From the NCBI RefSeq assembly GCF_014873765.1, contig NZ_JADBGG010000001.1, positions 62,001 to 126,000 of the forward strand: 64,000 nucleotides of DNA. Direction: 5' to 3'. Positions 27,081 through 36,812 of the stretch are shown here, piece by piece. The notes below the pieces were generated by a model, which was given only the letters and a program-made list of their open reading frames with translations, was not told where the DNA came from and did not search any database. The DNA is from Desulfomicrobium macestii (GTDB lineage: Bacteria > Desulfobacterota > Desulfovibrionia > Desulfovibrionales > Desulfomicrobiaceae). A program made the position numbers and the translations under genes. How positions within the stretch are numbered: position 1 is the first letter of the stretch; every line of letters starts with the position of its first letter.

Positions 27081-29177
27081 TCAATCCAGCCTGACTTTCC
27101 AGCGTCTTTCCAGCTCGTCCTGAGGCAGTTCCCAGATGTGTTCGTGGAGCCTTTTCATGCGTCGCGCGTCGTACAGCAGTTCCTTCTTTTCCTTTTTGCA
27201 AAGGGCCTGAGGGCCGTTGTCCATGGCTTTTTCAAGGATGGCGTCGCGGCGCGCCTCTATCTCGGGTGCCAGGGCGCGGGGGCCGCGCAGCAGGGTGCGG
27301 TGCAGGGTGTTGACGCCCGGGATCACGGCCGCTCTCAGGAAACCTTCCTCGGCTGGAATGCCGAAGCCGGATCTGTCTTCGGCGATGCTCTGCATGTAGC
27401 GTTCAATGTCCTCGTACTCGCGCGGGAGACGGACTTCTTCCGGCGTCTTGAAGATCCGCATGGCGCGGAAAAAACGGCCCAGTTCGGCGCGGCTGGTGAG
27501 CATGGACACCGGTATGGAGAGCAAGAGGGAGAAGACCAGGGGCGAGCTCCACCAGAAAAAGACCCGGTTGATCTGAAACATGGTCGCACCCCAGACGAGG
27601 CCCAGCAGCGTGCCGCCGCCGTGGAAGCGCAGTGCGTCCCAGAAGCGCGTGCCTTCGTCGTCGCGCTGCTGTGTGCCCCAGCCTATGCCCATGCCCATGA
27701 GGGTCAAAAAGACGTACTTGCTGTGAAAGAGCATGCGCACCGGAGCGAGCAGCGTGGACAGCACCACCTCCGTCAGGATGCTGCCGCACAGGGCGAAGAA
27801 TCCTCCGAACTGTTTACGGCGACCCTTGATCAGGGCCAGGAGCAGGGCGCAGACCTTGGGCAGGAAAAGGATGACGCCTGTCGCGGCCAGCAGGGTCAGG
27901 GCCGGCATAGGGTCCCAGACAGGCCAGACGGGAAAGAGGGACTTGGCCGGGGTGAAATAGTCGGGCTGGATCAGGGCCTCGGAGATTGCTTCGGCAGTGG
28001 CCAGTGCCAGAAACAGGAACCAGAGCAGGGCCGAGCCGTAGGCCATGACACCGTTCAGAAACAGGGCGCGATGGCCGGGAAAGATGCCGCGGGTGAAGAC
28101 CAGTCGCAGATGCTGCAGGTTGCCCTGGCACCAGCGGCGGTCGCGTTTGAGCTCGGTCAGCAGGTTGGGTGGGACTTCCTCGTAGCTGCCTTCCAGATCG
28201 TAGGCCAGCCAGACGGAGTATCCCGCGCGGCGCATGAGGGCTGATTCCACGAAGTCATGGGACAGGATGTCGCCGCCGAGCGGCGGCTTGCCCGGCAAGC
28301 GCGAAAGGGCGCAATGCTTGATGAATGGCTTGACCCTGATGATGGCGTTGTGGCCCCAGAACTGTGCGTCTCCCAGGAACCAGTGGTGCAGTCCTGCCGC
28401 GTACATGGGGCCGTAGGCCCGGTTGGCGAACTGCTGGGCGCGGGCGATGAGGGTCTCGCGCCCCGTGCAGGCCGGAGCGGTCTGCAGGATACCGACGTTC
28501 CGCCTGCGTTCCATGATGCGCACCATGCGGATGAGCGTTTCCCCGGACATGACGGAGTCGGCGTCAAAGACGATCATGTAGGTGTAATGGGCCCCGTGGC
28601 GACGGCAGAAATCGGCGACGTTGCCGCTTTTGCGCTTCAGGTTGATGCGGCGGCGACGGTAGAAGATGTGCCCATGCGCACCGAGATCTTCGCACAGCCT
28701 GTTCCAGGCCGCCTCTTCCTGCACCCAGCGGTCGGGATCGTTTGAGTCGCTCAGGATGTGAATGTCGAACCTGTCCGCCGCGCCGAGTCTGACCAGGGAT
28801 CGCCAGACGGCCTGGATGCCGGCCATGATCCGTTCCGGATCTTCGTTGCAGACTGGGAAGAGGATGGCGATTTTGACGTGCGCGCGGATGGGCGCGTCGA
28901 GTTCCCCGCGTGAGCGCGTCACGGCGAAGCGGTCGTCTTTCTTGAGCAGGGTCCAGAATCCGGCCAGGGCGGTCCAGAATCCGAGCGAGATCCAGATGAA
29001 GAGCACGCAGTAGACAAAAATGATGCTCGCTTCGAGGTAGGTGGTGCCGCGATGCGGGAGCAGCGATCCCATGACGCTTGCGGCAACCAGGGCCGGAGTC
29101 AGGACCAGGATGAGGAGTAGGAGTCTGCGGCGGCTGGCGATCTTGCGCCAGGGTTCGTTCAAGAATTCTCGTTTCAT
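27081..29177 (-). CDS. opgH: OpgH, glucan glucosyltransferase of the inner membrane
   Basis: 698 aa, shorter than the ~850 aa of the E. coli protein mainly because the N-terminal cytoplasmic extension is reduced. A GT2 domain lies between transmembrane helices: NEDPERI, FYRRRRINLKRKSGN, FDADSVMSG (metal and UDP-glucose site), GHNAIIR, LSHDFVE and the RRWCQGN motif are visible. It polymerises the beta-1,2-linked backbone of osmoregulated periplasmic glucans and exports it. AAGGA precedes ATG. It is downstream of opgG and the small gene at 29290. Confidence 0.93.
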   Translation of the reverse strand: MKREFLNEPWRKIASRRRLLLLILVLTPALVAASVMGSLLPHRGTTYLEASIIFVYCVLFIWISLGFWTALAGFWTLLKKDDRFAVTRSRGELDAPIRAHVKIAILFPVCNEDPERIMAGIQAVWRSLVRLGAADRFDIHILSDSNDPDRWVQEEAAWNRLCEDLGAHGHIFYRRRRINLKRKSGNVADFCRRHGAHYTYMIVFDADSVMSGETLIRMVRIMERRRNVGILQTAPACTGRETLIARAQQFANRAYGPMYAAGLHHWFLGDAQFWGHNAIIRVKPFIKHCALSRLPGKPPLGGDILSHDFVESALMRRAGYSVWLAYDLEGSYEEVPPNLLTELKRDRRWCQGNLQHLRLVFTRGIFPGHRALFLNGVMAYGSALLWFLFLALATAEAISEALIQPDYFTPAKSLFPVWPVWDPMPALTLLAATGVILFLPKVCALLLALIKGRRKQFGGFFALCGSILTEVVLSTLLAPVRMLFHSKYVFLTLMGMGIGWGTQQRDDEGTRFWDALRFHGGGTLLGLVWGATMFQINRVFFWWSSPLVFSLLLSIPVSMLTSRAELGRFFRAMRIFKTPEEVRLPREYEDIERYMQSIAEDRSGFGIPAEEGFLRAAVIPGVNTLHRTLLRGPRALAPEIEARRDAILEKAMDNGPQALCKKEKKELLYDARRMKRLHEHIWELPQDELERRWKVRLD

Positions 29178-29289
29178 GAATTTCCTTGATGAGGCGGCCG
29201 GGCCATGGGGAGAAGCATGGACGGCAATATGAAAGTCCGGGCAATCCGCCAGACTGGTATTTTAAAGGTCCTGTATGTCTGTCCCGGCG

Positions 29290-29784
29290 TTACGGCAGAC
29301 TTGCGTCGAGAACATGGAGTCCCGCGAGCAGGAGCGCGTACATCAGGATATCGATCAGGCGCGAGTTGAAAAAGTACGCGGTCATGTTCCAAAGAGGCCG
29401 GCCAAGGCGCAGGAACACTCGCACCCACGGCCGTCTGTCCATCTCTTCGGGTTTCATGTGCATGCGTAGCACAGGAGGCCCGGGCACCACGAAGAGTGGG
29501 ACCGGCTGCTCGGCAAGGAGCTCCCGCAGGATGGTCATGGCTCTGGCTTCGGCCTGCGACGGATTGTTGCCGGGATCTTCGGCCAGTGTTGTCAGCGTAT
29601 TCAGGGCCAGCTCGTGACGGCTTCTCTCCGGCAGCGGCAGGTGCCTCAGATAGGCCGCGACCCGTCTTCCGGCTGCTTCCAGCCGGGTCTCGAGAATCGT
29701 GGCCGCCGTCTCCACTGGCGGGCTGTAGAGGCCTGCAATGCAGTCATCGTGCGGCAAAGGGGGCTCCGGGTGTTTGTTTTTCAT
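29290..29784 (-). CDS. Small membrane protein between opgG and opgH
   Basis: 164 aa. ATG 29784 overlaps the opgG stop codon (TGATG), so translation is coupled. The body is helical and charged (about 20-80), with a conserved-looking region rich in Pro/Arg (110-135) and one hydrophobic helix at the C terminus (about 140-158). It could replace part of the long N-terminal region of OpgH that is missing from this OpgH, but I see no clear similarity. Function unknown; context says periplasmic glucan synthesis. Confidence 0.75.
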   Translation of the reverse strand: MKNKHPEPPLPHDDCIAGLYSPPVETAATILETRLEAAGRRVAAYLRHLPLPERSRHELALNTLTTLAEDPGNNPSQAEARAMTILRELLAEQPVPLFVVPGPPVLRMHMKPEEMDRRPWVRVFLRLGRPLWNMTAYFFNSRLIDILMYALLLAGLHVLDASLP

Positions 29785-31346
29785 CAGAGCTTTATGGCGT
29801 AGGTCCATGTTTCGGTTAGCGGAGTTACGCCGTGTTGCAGGATTGCCCGCATTTCGATGCTTGGCCTCTTGTCCGGCAGAACCATGGAGAGGGCCGAGGT
29901 CGAGTCGGGTTCGATTTCAAATACCAGACGCCAGCTGTCGGTGACAGGATTTTTGTAAACGCGTTTTTCCAGGAGCTTGCCGCCCATGCCGACCCAGACA
30001 TTGGCGTCAAGGGCCGCGTCATCCGGGAGGTCCTCAAGCTTGCCTCCCTGGAACTCAAGCACGAACAGTCTGGAATTGGGCTTTTTGCCCTTTCCGGTGC
30101 GCGTGAAAATGACCTGACCCTCCGGAGATGCCACGCGTTTGGGCGGCGCCCAGCGCATCCTGTAATCAAAGGCGATGGCCTGTCCCGGCTGCGGATTTGT
30201 TTCCGGCGTCCAGAAGGTGACGATGTTGTCATGAATCTCTTCCGGAGAAGGAATCTGCACCAGATGCAGCTTTCCAGGCCCCCAGTCACCCTTGGGTTCG
30301 ATCCAGGCACTGGGCCTGGCCTCGTACTTGGCTTCGAGGTCGAGGTAGTTTGCGTACTCCGTGTCGCGCTGCATGAGTCCCATGCCGCGGATGTTGGGCG
30401 CGCTGAAGACATTGACGGACAGGGACTTGGGATTTTGCAGCGGCCGCCAGATCCATTCCCCGTTTTCAAGGGCTGCCATGAGGCCGTCGGAGTCATGCAC
30501 TTCGGGCCTGAAGTCGTCGCTCACGCGAGGATTGGAGTTTTCTCCGAAGATGAACATGCTGGTCAGGGGTGCGATACCCAGCTTTGTCACGGGTTCACGC
30601 AGGAAAAGTATGGACTCGACGTCGAGCACGGTTTCCGCTCCCGTCGTGGTCTCGAAACGATAGGCGCCGGTTACGCTGCGTGAATCCAGCAGGGCATAGA
30701 TGACGAGGGACTTGTCTTTCTTGCCCGGCTTCACGATCCAGAATTCCTTGAAAAAAGGGAATTCCTCGCCCGAGGGCTCCGCCGTGTCGATGGCCAGGCC
30801 ACGGGCGGACAGACCATAGTTCTGTCCCTTGCCAACGGCCCTGAAATAGCTGGCCCCGAGAAAGACCAGGAATTCATCCAGATAGTTCTTGGTGTTGATG
30901 GCCGTGTGGACGCGAAATCCCGCGTAGCCCATTTCCGCCGGAATTTGGGCGGCGAAAACGTTTTTCCCGTAATCGAAGGCTTCGGTGTCGAAGGCCAGAC
31001 GGGTGGGAACATTCTTTTCCACCACGTTGATGGCCACCGTCCGGTCGTAAAACAGGCCCGGGTGAAAGAATTGCAGTTCAAAGGGCAACTTCTCTTTTCG
31101 CCACAGACTTTTCTCCGGGACAAAGCGGATGTCCCGCCATTGGTCGTACGAGATGGTTTTTAAAACCTGGGGCACCTGGCCCGCGTTGTCTTCGTAAGGT
31201 TTGCCCGCGAGCTCTTGCGCCATGGCCGCGACATCCTGCAGGCCGAAGCCGGGGGCTTGGGGCTGGGTTTGGGCCTGGGCCTGGACGGTGGAAAAGAAGA
31301 GGAAGAGTCCGGCCACAAGGCCGCACAATCCGTTATGTCTGAACAT
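29784..31346 (-). CDS. opgG: OpgG, periplasmic glucan biosynthesis protein
   Basis: 520 aa with a Sec signal peptide (first ~25 residues, ending VQAQAQ) and the MdoG/OpgG fold, recognisable from YDQWRDIRF, FFHPGLFYDRTVAINVV, FGASYFR-type (here FLGASYFRAVG), YGLSARGLAIDT, EEFPFFKEFW and FGENS. It acts on nascent glucan in the periplasm together with OpgH. First gene of the minus-strand unit opgG - small protein - opgH. Confidence 0.95.
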   Translation of the reverse strand: MFRHNGLCGLVAGLFLFFSTVQAQAQTQPQAPGFGLQDVAAMAQELAGKPYEDNAGQVPQVLKTISYDQWRDIRFVPEKSLWRKEKLPFELQFFHPGLFYDRTVAINVVEKNVPTRLAFDTEAFDYGKNVFAAQIPAEMGYAGFRVHTAINTKNYLDEFLVFLGASYFRAVGKGQNYGLSARGLAIDTAEPSGEEFPFFKEFWIVKPGKKDKSLVIYALLDSRSVTGAYRFETTTGAETVLDVESILFLREPVTKLGIAPLTSMFIFGENSNPRVSDDFRPEVHDSDGLMAALENGEWIWRPLQNPKSLSVNVFSAPNIRGMGLMQRDTEYANYLDLEAKYEARPSAWIEPKGDWGPGKLHLVQIPSPEEIHDNIVTFWTPETNPQPGQAIAFDYRMRWAPPKRVASPEGQVIFTRTGKGKKPNSRLFVLEFQGGKLEDLPDDAALDANVWVGMGGKLLEKRVYKNPVTDSWRLVFEIEPDSTSALSMVLPDKRPSIEMRAILQHGVTPLTETWTYAIKL

Positions 31347-31599
31347 GCTTGGTTCTCCTGCTGGGAAATGTTGCCCACGATTGGATGGGGCAATTTCGGT
31401 ATTTCCACTTGTGCTTTTCGCTGGCGCTCGTCAAGAGCTAAGAAATGTCTCGGCAGCCCTTGGTAACCGGGGCTTGCGCCATTCGTTTCGTGGGCTCTGC
31501 GCCAAGAAGCGCGGCAATGAACCAGAAGGGAGGAAGGCGGGAGGAGTGGCCCGGCCGGAAACGTGTCGGAGGGATTGCTTCCGGCCGGGCCGAGGGGTC

Positions 31600-33189
31600 T
31601 TATGATTGCTGTCTGCGGTGCTCGACTCGCCCCTTGGCGATGAGCTCCTCAAGGTTGAATTTTCGCACCCGGTATCCCATCTGGCGGGGTGTCAGGTTCA
31701 GTTCCCGCGCCGCCTTGTACTGAATCCAGGCGTTTCGTTTGAGGGCCGCCAGAACTTCCCTGCGTTCGGTTTCCTTGAGTGGCTGGCAAAGATTTTCCTG
31801 CTCCGGGGGAGTGAACGGTTGGGGAGCCTGCCTTGCAGATCCGGGGCGGTGTGTTTCATGCGTGAGGAAGCTGCGTACCAGCTCGGATTCCACCGGCTTG
31901 TCGTCGGTCAGGATGACCAGGCGTTCCACCAGATTTTCGAGTTCGCGTACGTTGCCGGGCCAGTCATAGGCCAAAAGCAGGTCCAAGGCGCCCGTGGTCA
32001 GGGTTAGGCCGCGCCCGTATTCGCGCTCCATTTCCTTTTGGAAGTGATTCAGCAGGCGCGGGATGTCTTCCTTGCGCTCTCGCACCGCCGGGACATGCAC
32101 CGGAAAGACATTCAATCGGTAGTAGAGGTCTTCCCGGAAGAGGCCCTGGCCGACGAGAAGCTCTAGTTCACGGTTGGTGGCGCTGATGATGCGTACATCT
32201 ACCTTGCGCGTCTTGTTGCTGCCGATGCGTTCGAATTCGCGCTCCTGAAGCACGCGCAGCAGTTTCGATTGCAGCGTGAGGGGCAGTTCCCCGATTTCAT
32301 CCAGAAATATCGTGCCCAGGTGCGCATCTTCGAAGCGGCCCGGTTTGGTGCTGTTGGCCCCGGTGAACGCTCCTCTCTCATAGCCGAAGAGTTCCGCTTC
32401 CAGCAGGTTTTCGGGGATGGCGGCGCAGTTGACCTTGATGAATGGGTGTGTCTTGCGGTCGGACAGTTCATGGATGATGCGTCCGATGAGGGTCTTGCCC
32501 GTCCCCGATTCCCCGAGGAGCAGCACCGTGGCCTTGGTGATGGCGACCTTGGCCACGTATTGCTCCACCTCAAGCATGGCCTGGCTCTTGCCCACGATGT
32601 AGGGGCCGTGATTCTCCCTGGCGATCTGGTACTTGAGCGAGGTGTTTTCCTGCTTGAGCGCGGCCTCCCGCTTTTTTACTTTTTCGTTAAGACTCAGAAA
32701 CTGTGAAATGAGGGTGGCCACCACGGTCAGGAATTCCGTGTCGGCATCGAGTTGCTCCTGGCCCGTGAAAACACGGTCCACGTTCATGACCCCGATGGGG
32801 CTGCCGTGCAGCAGGATGGGCACGCCCACGAACGAGATGCGTTCGTGGCTGATGCGGCGCGTGCCCGTCTTGTCCAGAAAGAGGGGTTCAAGGGAAATGT
32901 CCGGAACCACGTAGGGCCTTGCCGTGCGAAAGATGATCCCCGTGATTCCTTCGTCCATGCGATATACGCCGCGTTGCTTCTCAAGGTCCGAAAGGCCGTA
33001 CGACGTGGATATGGCCAGGCGGCCCGAGAGCGGGTCGTACAGGGTGACGGTGGCCCTGCGCATGCTCATGGTGTCGGAGAGGATCTTCAGGATTGATTCC
33101 AGAGCGCTCTCCAGGTCCAGGGCCTGATCGATGACCTTGCTGATGGCCAGCAGGACGCGCAATTCGGTGGAACAGGTTGAGGTGCTCAT
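31600..33189 (-). CDS. NifA-like sigma-54-dependent activator
   Basis: 529 aa. Residues 1-165 form a GAF domain, 200-435 the AAA+ domain with Walker A GESGTGKT, the sigma-54-contacting GAFTGA loop and Walker B IFLDEIGE, and the C terminus carries a Fis-type helix-turn-helix ([19 protein letters not shown]) very like NifA. The interdomain cysteine pair of oxygen-sensitive NifA is not seen. No nif gene is in the window, so its targets are elsewhere or it is a paralogue with another role. The start at 33189 is chosen by homology; the ribosome site is weak, and ATG 33270 is open too. Confidence 0.85.
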   Translation of the reverse strand: MSTSTCSTELRVLLAISKVIDQALDLESALESILKILSDTMSMRRATVTLYDPLSGRLAISTSYGLSDLEKQRGVYRMDEGITGIIFRTARPYVVPDISLEPLFLDKTGTRRISHERISFVGVPILLHGSPIGVMNVDRVFTGQEQLDADTEFLTVVATLISQFLSLNEKVKKREAALKQENTSLKYQIARENHGPYIVGKSQAMLEVEQYVAKVAITKATVLLLGESGTGKTLIGRIIHELSDRKTHPFIKVNCAAIPENLLEAELFGYERGAFTGANSTKPGRFEDAHLGTIFLDEIGELPLTLQSKLLRVLQEREFERIGSNKTRKVDVRIISATNRELELLVGQGLFREDLYYRLNVFPVHVPAVRERKEDIPRLLNHFQKEMEREYGRGLTLTTGALDLLLAYDWPGNVRELENLVERLVILTDDKPVESELVRSFLTHETHRPGSARQAPQPFTPPEQENLCQPLKETERREVLAALKRNAWIQYKAARELNLTPRQMGYRVRKFNLEELIAKGRVEHRRQQS

Positions 33190-33379
33190 GGCGGGTATGA
33201 AGCAACAAGGATGCCGCTTCAATCCAAGATTGCAAGGAAAATGTCCGATTGCGGACGATCTGGATTTCATAGGTATTAAAATTCAATAAATCAGCAGGTT
33301 GGATTCTTTTTTTTAAGACAGGGAGAAAGCAGGAATTCTTCGGCGTGGATTTTTACTGCGAAACATCGGAAGGGATTGT

Positions 33380-33393
33380 TTACATTAATGTAA
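33380..33393. promoter_or_regulatory. Perfect 14-bp palindrome upstream of the NifA-like gene
   Basis: TTACATTAATGTAA lies in the 260-base gap between the YihY gene and the NifA-like gene, on an AT-rich background. It is a candidate operator or autoregulatory site. Confidence 0.55.
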
Positions 33394-33448
33394 CAACTGT
33401 TTGCAAAGGTGTCCGGGCATCAATCTTTTTTATACAAAATTGGTTATT

Positions 33449-34822
33449 TTATGAAGGGTCGGTGGAAGGGTTCTTTGTGCACTTTGCCGAGTCTATGTCA
33501 CGCAGCAGTGTATCGGCCATGCCGGGATCCTTTCGGGATTGGAACGCGTCCAGGCAGGCGGAAAGGTTGGCCAGGTTTGGGTGCTGTTCGGTGAAGCGCG
33601 GATTTTCATCGATGGAATCGATGGCGGCGACGACATTTTGCACGCTGATGTGGGCGCTGTCGCGGGCTGGCAGGAGCAGGGCGGTACCTTGATCTTCGTC
33701 CTGAACGCGGCTCAAGAGGCGCGCCCGGATCAGCATGTCGACCATTTCCCGGGTTTCGCGCGGGGAGATGGCGAGCCTCTGGGCGATCTCCTCTTCGGTC
33801 ATGGCGGGCTCATCGCGGTGAAAGCGTTGCACCACGGCGTGGCAGATTCCAAGCGCCAGGAGCCTGGTCTGGGAAGCGCTCCGGGGATGAAGGCCCGATT
33901 TGGGATCGGCCACTTTCGATTGAGGAAAGGCATGGGCGATCTCGGCTCCGAAGAGCACGATGCTCCAGCTCAGCTGCAACCAGATCAAAAAGAGGGGCAG
34001 GGCTGCAAAGCTGCCGTAGATGGCGTTGTAGCTGGTCACGTAGATCTGGAATTTTACATAGCCTATCTGCAGGAATTGGTAGGCCGATCCAGCCAGGATG
34101 GCGGCCAGGAAGGCGCTTCCGATGTGGACGCGGGTGTTGGGCATGATCAGGTAGACCACGCAGAACAGCAGCCAGAGCAGGACGTAGGGAGCAAGGCTGA
34201 GACCCAGGGAGATGGCCGGGGTTGCGACTTCTTCCAGCCCGACCTGGGAAGTGAGGGCGGACACCTGAGAGACGATGAAGACGGTGACGCTGCCCGACAT
34301 GATGAGCAGCACCGGCGCGATGATCATGATGGAGAGGTAGTCGGTGAACTTGCGCACGATGGAGCGTGAGGACACGGACCAGATCTGGTTGAAGTTGTCC
34401 TCGATCTTGCCCAGGACCTTGATCACGGACCAGAAGAGCACGATGACGCCGATCCCGGCGATGAGCCCTCCCTTGGTGTTGTCGAGCATGTTGCGGGCGA
34501 ATTCGATGACCTGCTGGATCACTTCCTGCTGGGCCGCGAAATGCGTGAGTAGCTCTTTTTCAAGCAACTGCTCGAACCCGAAGCCCTTGGCCACGCCAAA
34601 AGCCATGGCCGCCAGGGGAACCAGGGAGAGGAGGGTGTAGAAGGTCAGCGCCGAGGCATGCGAGGAGCCCTGGCGGCGGTTGAAGTTGACTACCGCAAGG
34701 GCGATGGTTCTGCCGAGGCGGACCAGAAACCAGGAGATGGCGGAGCCTTCGCTTCGGGCATGCCTGTAGGGCTGAGTCAGGAACTGGATCAGTCGATCCA
34801 TGAGTGTGCCGCTTTCTTCCAT
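33449..34822 (-). CDS. YihY/BrkB-family membrane protein with C-terminal winged helix
   Basis: 457 aa. Residues 30-300 are the YihY domain with six transmembrane helices and family motifs such as ASALTFYTLLSLVPL and YGSFAALPLFLIWLQLSW. The last ~130 residues are soluble and contain a helix-turn-helix-like segment (TEEEIAQRLAISPRETREMVDMLI), so it may link the membrane to regulation. The family was once misnamed ribonuclease BN. Start ATG 34822; ATG 34801 is possible. Function unknown. Confidence 0.87.
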   Translation of the reverse strand: MEESGTLMDRLIQFLTQPYRHARSEGSAISWFLVRLGRTIALAVVNFNRRQGSSHASALTFYTLLSLVPLAAMAFGVAKGFGFEQLLEKELLTHFAAQQEVIQQVIEFARNMLDNTKGGLIAGIGVIVLFWSVIKVLGKIEDNFNQIWSVSSRSIVRKFTDYLSIMIIAPVLLIMSGSVTVFIVSQVSALTSQVGLEEVATPAISLGLSLAPYVLLWLLFCVVYLIMPNTRVHIGSAFLAAILAGSAYQFLQIGYVKFQIYVTSYNAIYGSFAALPLFLIWLQLSWSIVLFGAEIAHAFPQSKVADPKSGLHPRSASQTRLLALGICHAVVQRFHRDEPAMTEEEIAQRLAISPRETREMVDMLIRARLLSRVQDEDQGTALLLPARDSAHISVQNVVAAIDSIDENPRFTEQHPNLANLSACLDAFQSRKDPGMADTLLRDIDSAKCTKNPSTDPS

Positions 34823-34949
34823 GCTGAAATCCGTGGTGGTTGAGCTTGTCCGGGATTTTTTTCAATCCAGTGGCCATGTTCGGGGCAAGGTGTCAACCGG
34901 GTGGCGGAAAAAAATGGCGGCTAAAGAGGGGATGCGGACAAAAAAGGAC

Positions 34950-34974
34950 AAGGCCCCGCGCGATGCGGGGCCTT
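34950..34974 (-). terminator. Intrinsic terminator downstream of hcp
   Basis: AAGGCCCCGC / GCGGGGCCTT, five-base loop; on the minus strand it is followed by TGTCCTTTTTT. It lies 17 bases after the hcp stop. Confidence 0.85.
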
Positions 34975-34991
34975 GCCGATGAGGAAGAGGA

Positions 34992-36599
34992 TCAGCCGAG
35001 GATGGCTTTCAGGTCTTCGTCCGGAGTGGTCAGCGGCTTGATGTCGAAGTTGTCGACCAGCACGCCAAGGACCGTCGGGGTGATGAAGGCCGGAAGCGTG
35101 GGCCCGAGGCGGATGCCCTTGATGCCGAGGGACAGAAGGGTCAGCAGGATGGCCACGGCCTTCTGCTCGTACCAGGACAGGACCATGGACAGGGGCAGGT
35201 CGTTCACGCCGCAGTCGAAAGCGCCGGCCAGGGCCGAGGCGATCTGGATGGCCGAGTAGGCGTCATTGCACTGGCCGATGTCCAGAAGGCGAGGGATGCC
35301 GCCGATGTCGCCGAGCTTCTTGTCGAAGAAGCGGAACTTGCCGCAGGCCAGGGTCAGTACGATGCAGTCGGTGGGGACCTTTTCCACGAACTCGGTGTAG
35401 TAGTTGCGGCCGGGCTTGGCGCCGTCACAACCGGCGACCAGGAAGAAGTGGCGGATGTCGCCGCTCTTGACCGCCGCGATGACCTTGTCGGCCACGCCGA
35501 GCACTGCATTGCGAGCAAAGCCGGTCAGCACGCTGCCCTTGTCTTCGTCGGCCGCGAAGCCGGGCATTTCAAGAGCCTTCTCGATGACCTTGGAGAAATC
35601 CTTGCCGACGTGGGTCACGCCGGGCCAGCCGACCAGGCCGGTGGTGAAGATGTTGCCCTTGTAGGATTCGACCGGCTTCTGGATGCAGTTGGTGGTCATC
35701 AGGATCGCGCCGGGGAATTCGGAGAACTCTTTTTGCTGGTTCTGCCAGGCCGTGCCGTAGTGGCCATGGAAATGCGGGTGCTTTTTGAGCTCCGGGTATC
35801 CGTGGCAGGGCAGCATTTCGCCGTGGGTGTAAATGTTGATGCCCTTGCCGGCGGTCTGCTCCAGCAGCATGCCGAGATCTTTGAGGTCATGGCCGGAGAC
35901 CAGGATGGCCTTGCCTTGCCTGGCTCCAAGCGGGACTTCGGTCGGGACGGGGTGGCCGTAGGAGCCGGTGTTGGCGGTGTCGAGGAGTTCCATGGCCTTC
36001 AGGTTGATCTGGCCGCATTCCAGGCACAGCCCGACCAGTTCGTCCACGCCCAGGCTTTCCAGGCTCTTGACCAGGGCGCGCTGCACGAATTCGTACACGC
36101 TCTCGTCTTCCTGTCCGAGAATGGCGGCATGGTCCGCGTAGGCGGCCACGCCTTTGAGGCCGTAGATGAGGATCTGCTTGAGGGAGCGCAGGTCTTCGTG
36201 CGCTTCCAGCGCTTCGGAGATGCCATGCTGTTCACCCTGGGCGACCAGGCCTTCCAGGGTCGCGGCCGGGGTGAAGGTGGCGGCGGGGCTGTCCACGGTC
36301 ACGCCGGTCTTGGCCTTGATGGCTTCACGGTGGGCGACGGTGTCGTTGATGAGGGTCTGGAAGCGGGCCGGGTCGAAGTCCACGTTGGTCAGGGTCGAGA
36401 AGACGCCTTCGTTGATGAAGCGGTTCACGGCCGCGTCGGACACGCCCTTGGCCCGGGCCTGCTCGGTGATCTGGGAGAGTCCCTGCAGCGCGTAAATGAG
36501 AAGATCCTGCAGGGCCGCGACGTCGGGCTGCTTGCCGCAAACGCCGACCTTGGTGCATCCGGTTCCTTTTGCGGTCTGTTCACACTGGTTGCAAAACAT
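34992..36599 (-). CDS. hcp: Hybrid cluster protein (hydroxylamine/NO-related reductase), class I
   Basis: 535 aa. The N-terminal [4Fe-4S] cluster uses C3, C6, C15 and C21 (CNQCEQTAKGTGCTKVGVC), and the hybrid Fe-S-O cluster ligands appear in LCLECGQIN, GCDGAKPGRNYY, LACGKFRFF and DIGQCNDAY. Reported activities are hydroxylamine reduction, NO reduction and S-nitrosylation. The start is MFCNQCEQ with GGAGG nine bases upstream; the longer frame is spurious. A palindrome TTTGAC-N4-GTCAAA precedes it, which fits regulation by HcpR, a CRP/FNR-type nitrosative-stress regulator known from related sulfate reducers. Confidence 0.97.
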   Translation of the reverse strand: MFCNQCEQTAKGTGCTKVGVCGKQPDVAALQDLLIYALQGLSQITEQARAKGVSDAAVNRFINEGVFSTLTNVDFDPARFQTLINDTVAHREAIKAKTGVTVDSPAATFTPAATLEGLVAQGEQHGISEALEAHEDLRSLKQILIYGLKGVAAYADHAAILGQEDESVYEFVQRALVKSLESLGVDELVGLCLECGQINLKAMELLDTANTGSYGHPVPTEVPLGARQGKAILVSGHDLKDLGMLLEQTAGKGINIYTHGEMLPCHGYPELKKHPHFHGHYGTAWQNQQKEFSEFPGAILMTTNCIQKPVESYKGNIFTTGLVGWPGVTHVGKDFSKVIEKALEMPGFAADEDKGSVLTGFARNAVLGVADKVIAAVKSGDIRHFFLVAGCDGAKPGRNYYTEFVEKVPTDCIVLTLACGKFRFFDKKLGDIGGIPRLLDIGQCNDAYSAIQIASALAGAFDCGVNDLPLSMVLSWYEQKAVAILLTLLSLGIKGIRLGPTLPAFITPTVLGVLVDNFDIKPLTTPDEDLKAILG

Positions 36600-36676
36600 G
36601 AGGGGTAGCCTCCATTTGTTGGGTGTTGTTGTCGTTTCCGTTGAGAAGGGGTTTACGGGGAAGCGGGCGCGCGAGC

Positions 36677-36692
36677 TTTGACTCATGTCAAA
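36677..36692. promoter_or_regulatory. HcpR-like palindrome between hcp and the divergent redox genes
   Basis: TTTGAC-tcat-GTCAAA is a perfect 16-bp palindrome 78 bases upstream of hcp and about 120 upstream of the plus-strand flavoprotein gene. It matches the HcpR consensus TTGAC-N4-GTCAA I recall for sulfate-reducing deltaproteobacteria. Confidence 0.78.
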
Positions 36693-36812
36693 AAACGCGA
36701 CTTTTTCCGGGCGTCACGACCGCCGTCTTTGTGAAGGATTGCTCTATCTTGACAAAGGCGTCACGCCGGAGGAGACGATGCGAATACGGTCATAAACGAT
36801 AATGGAGTGCCC

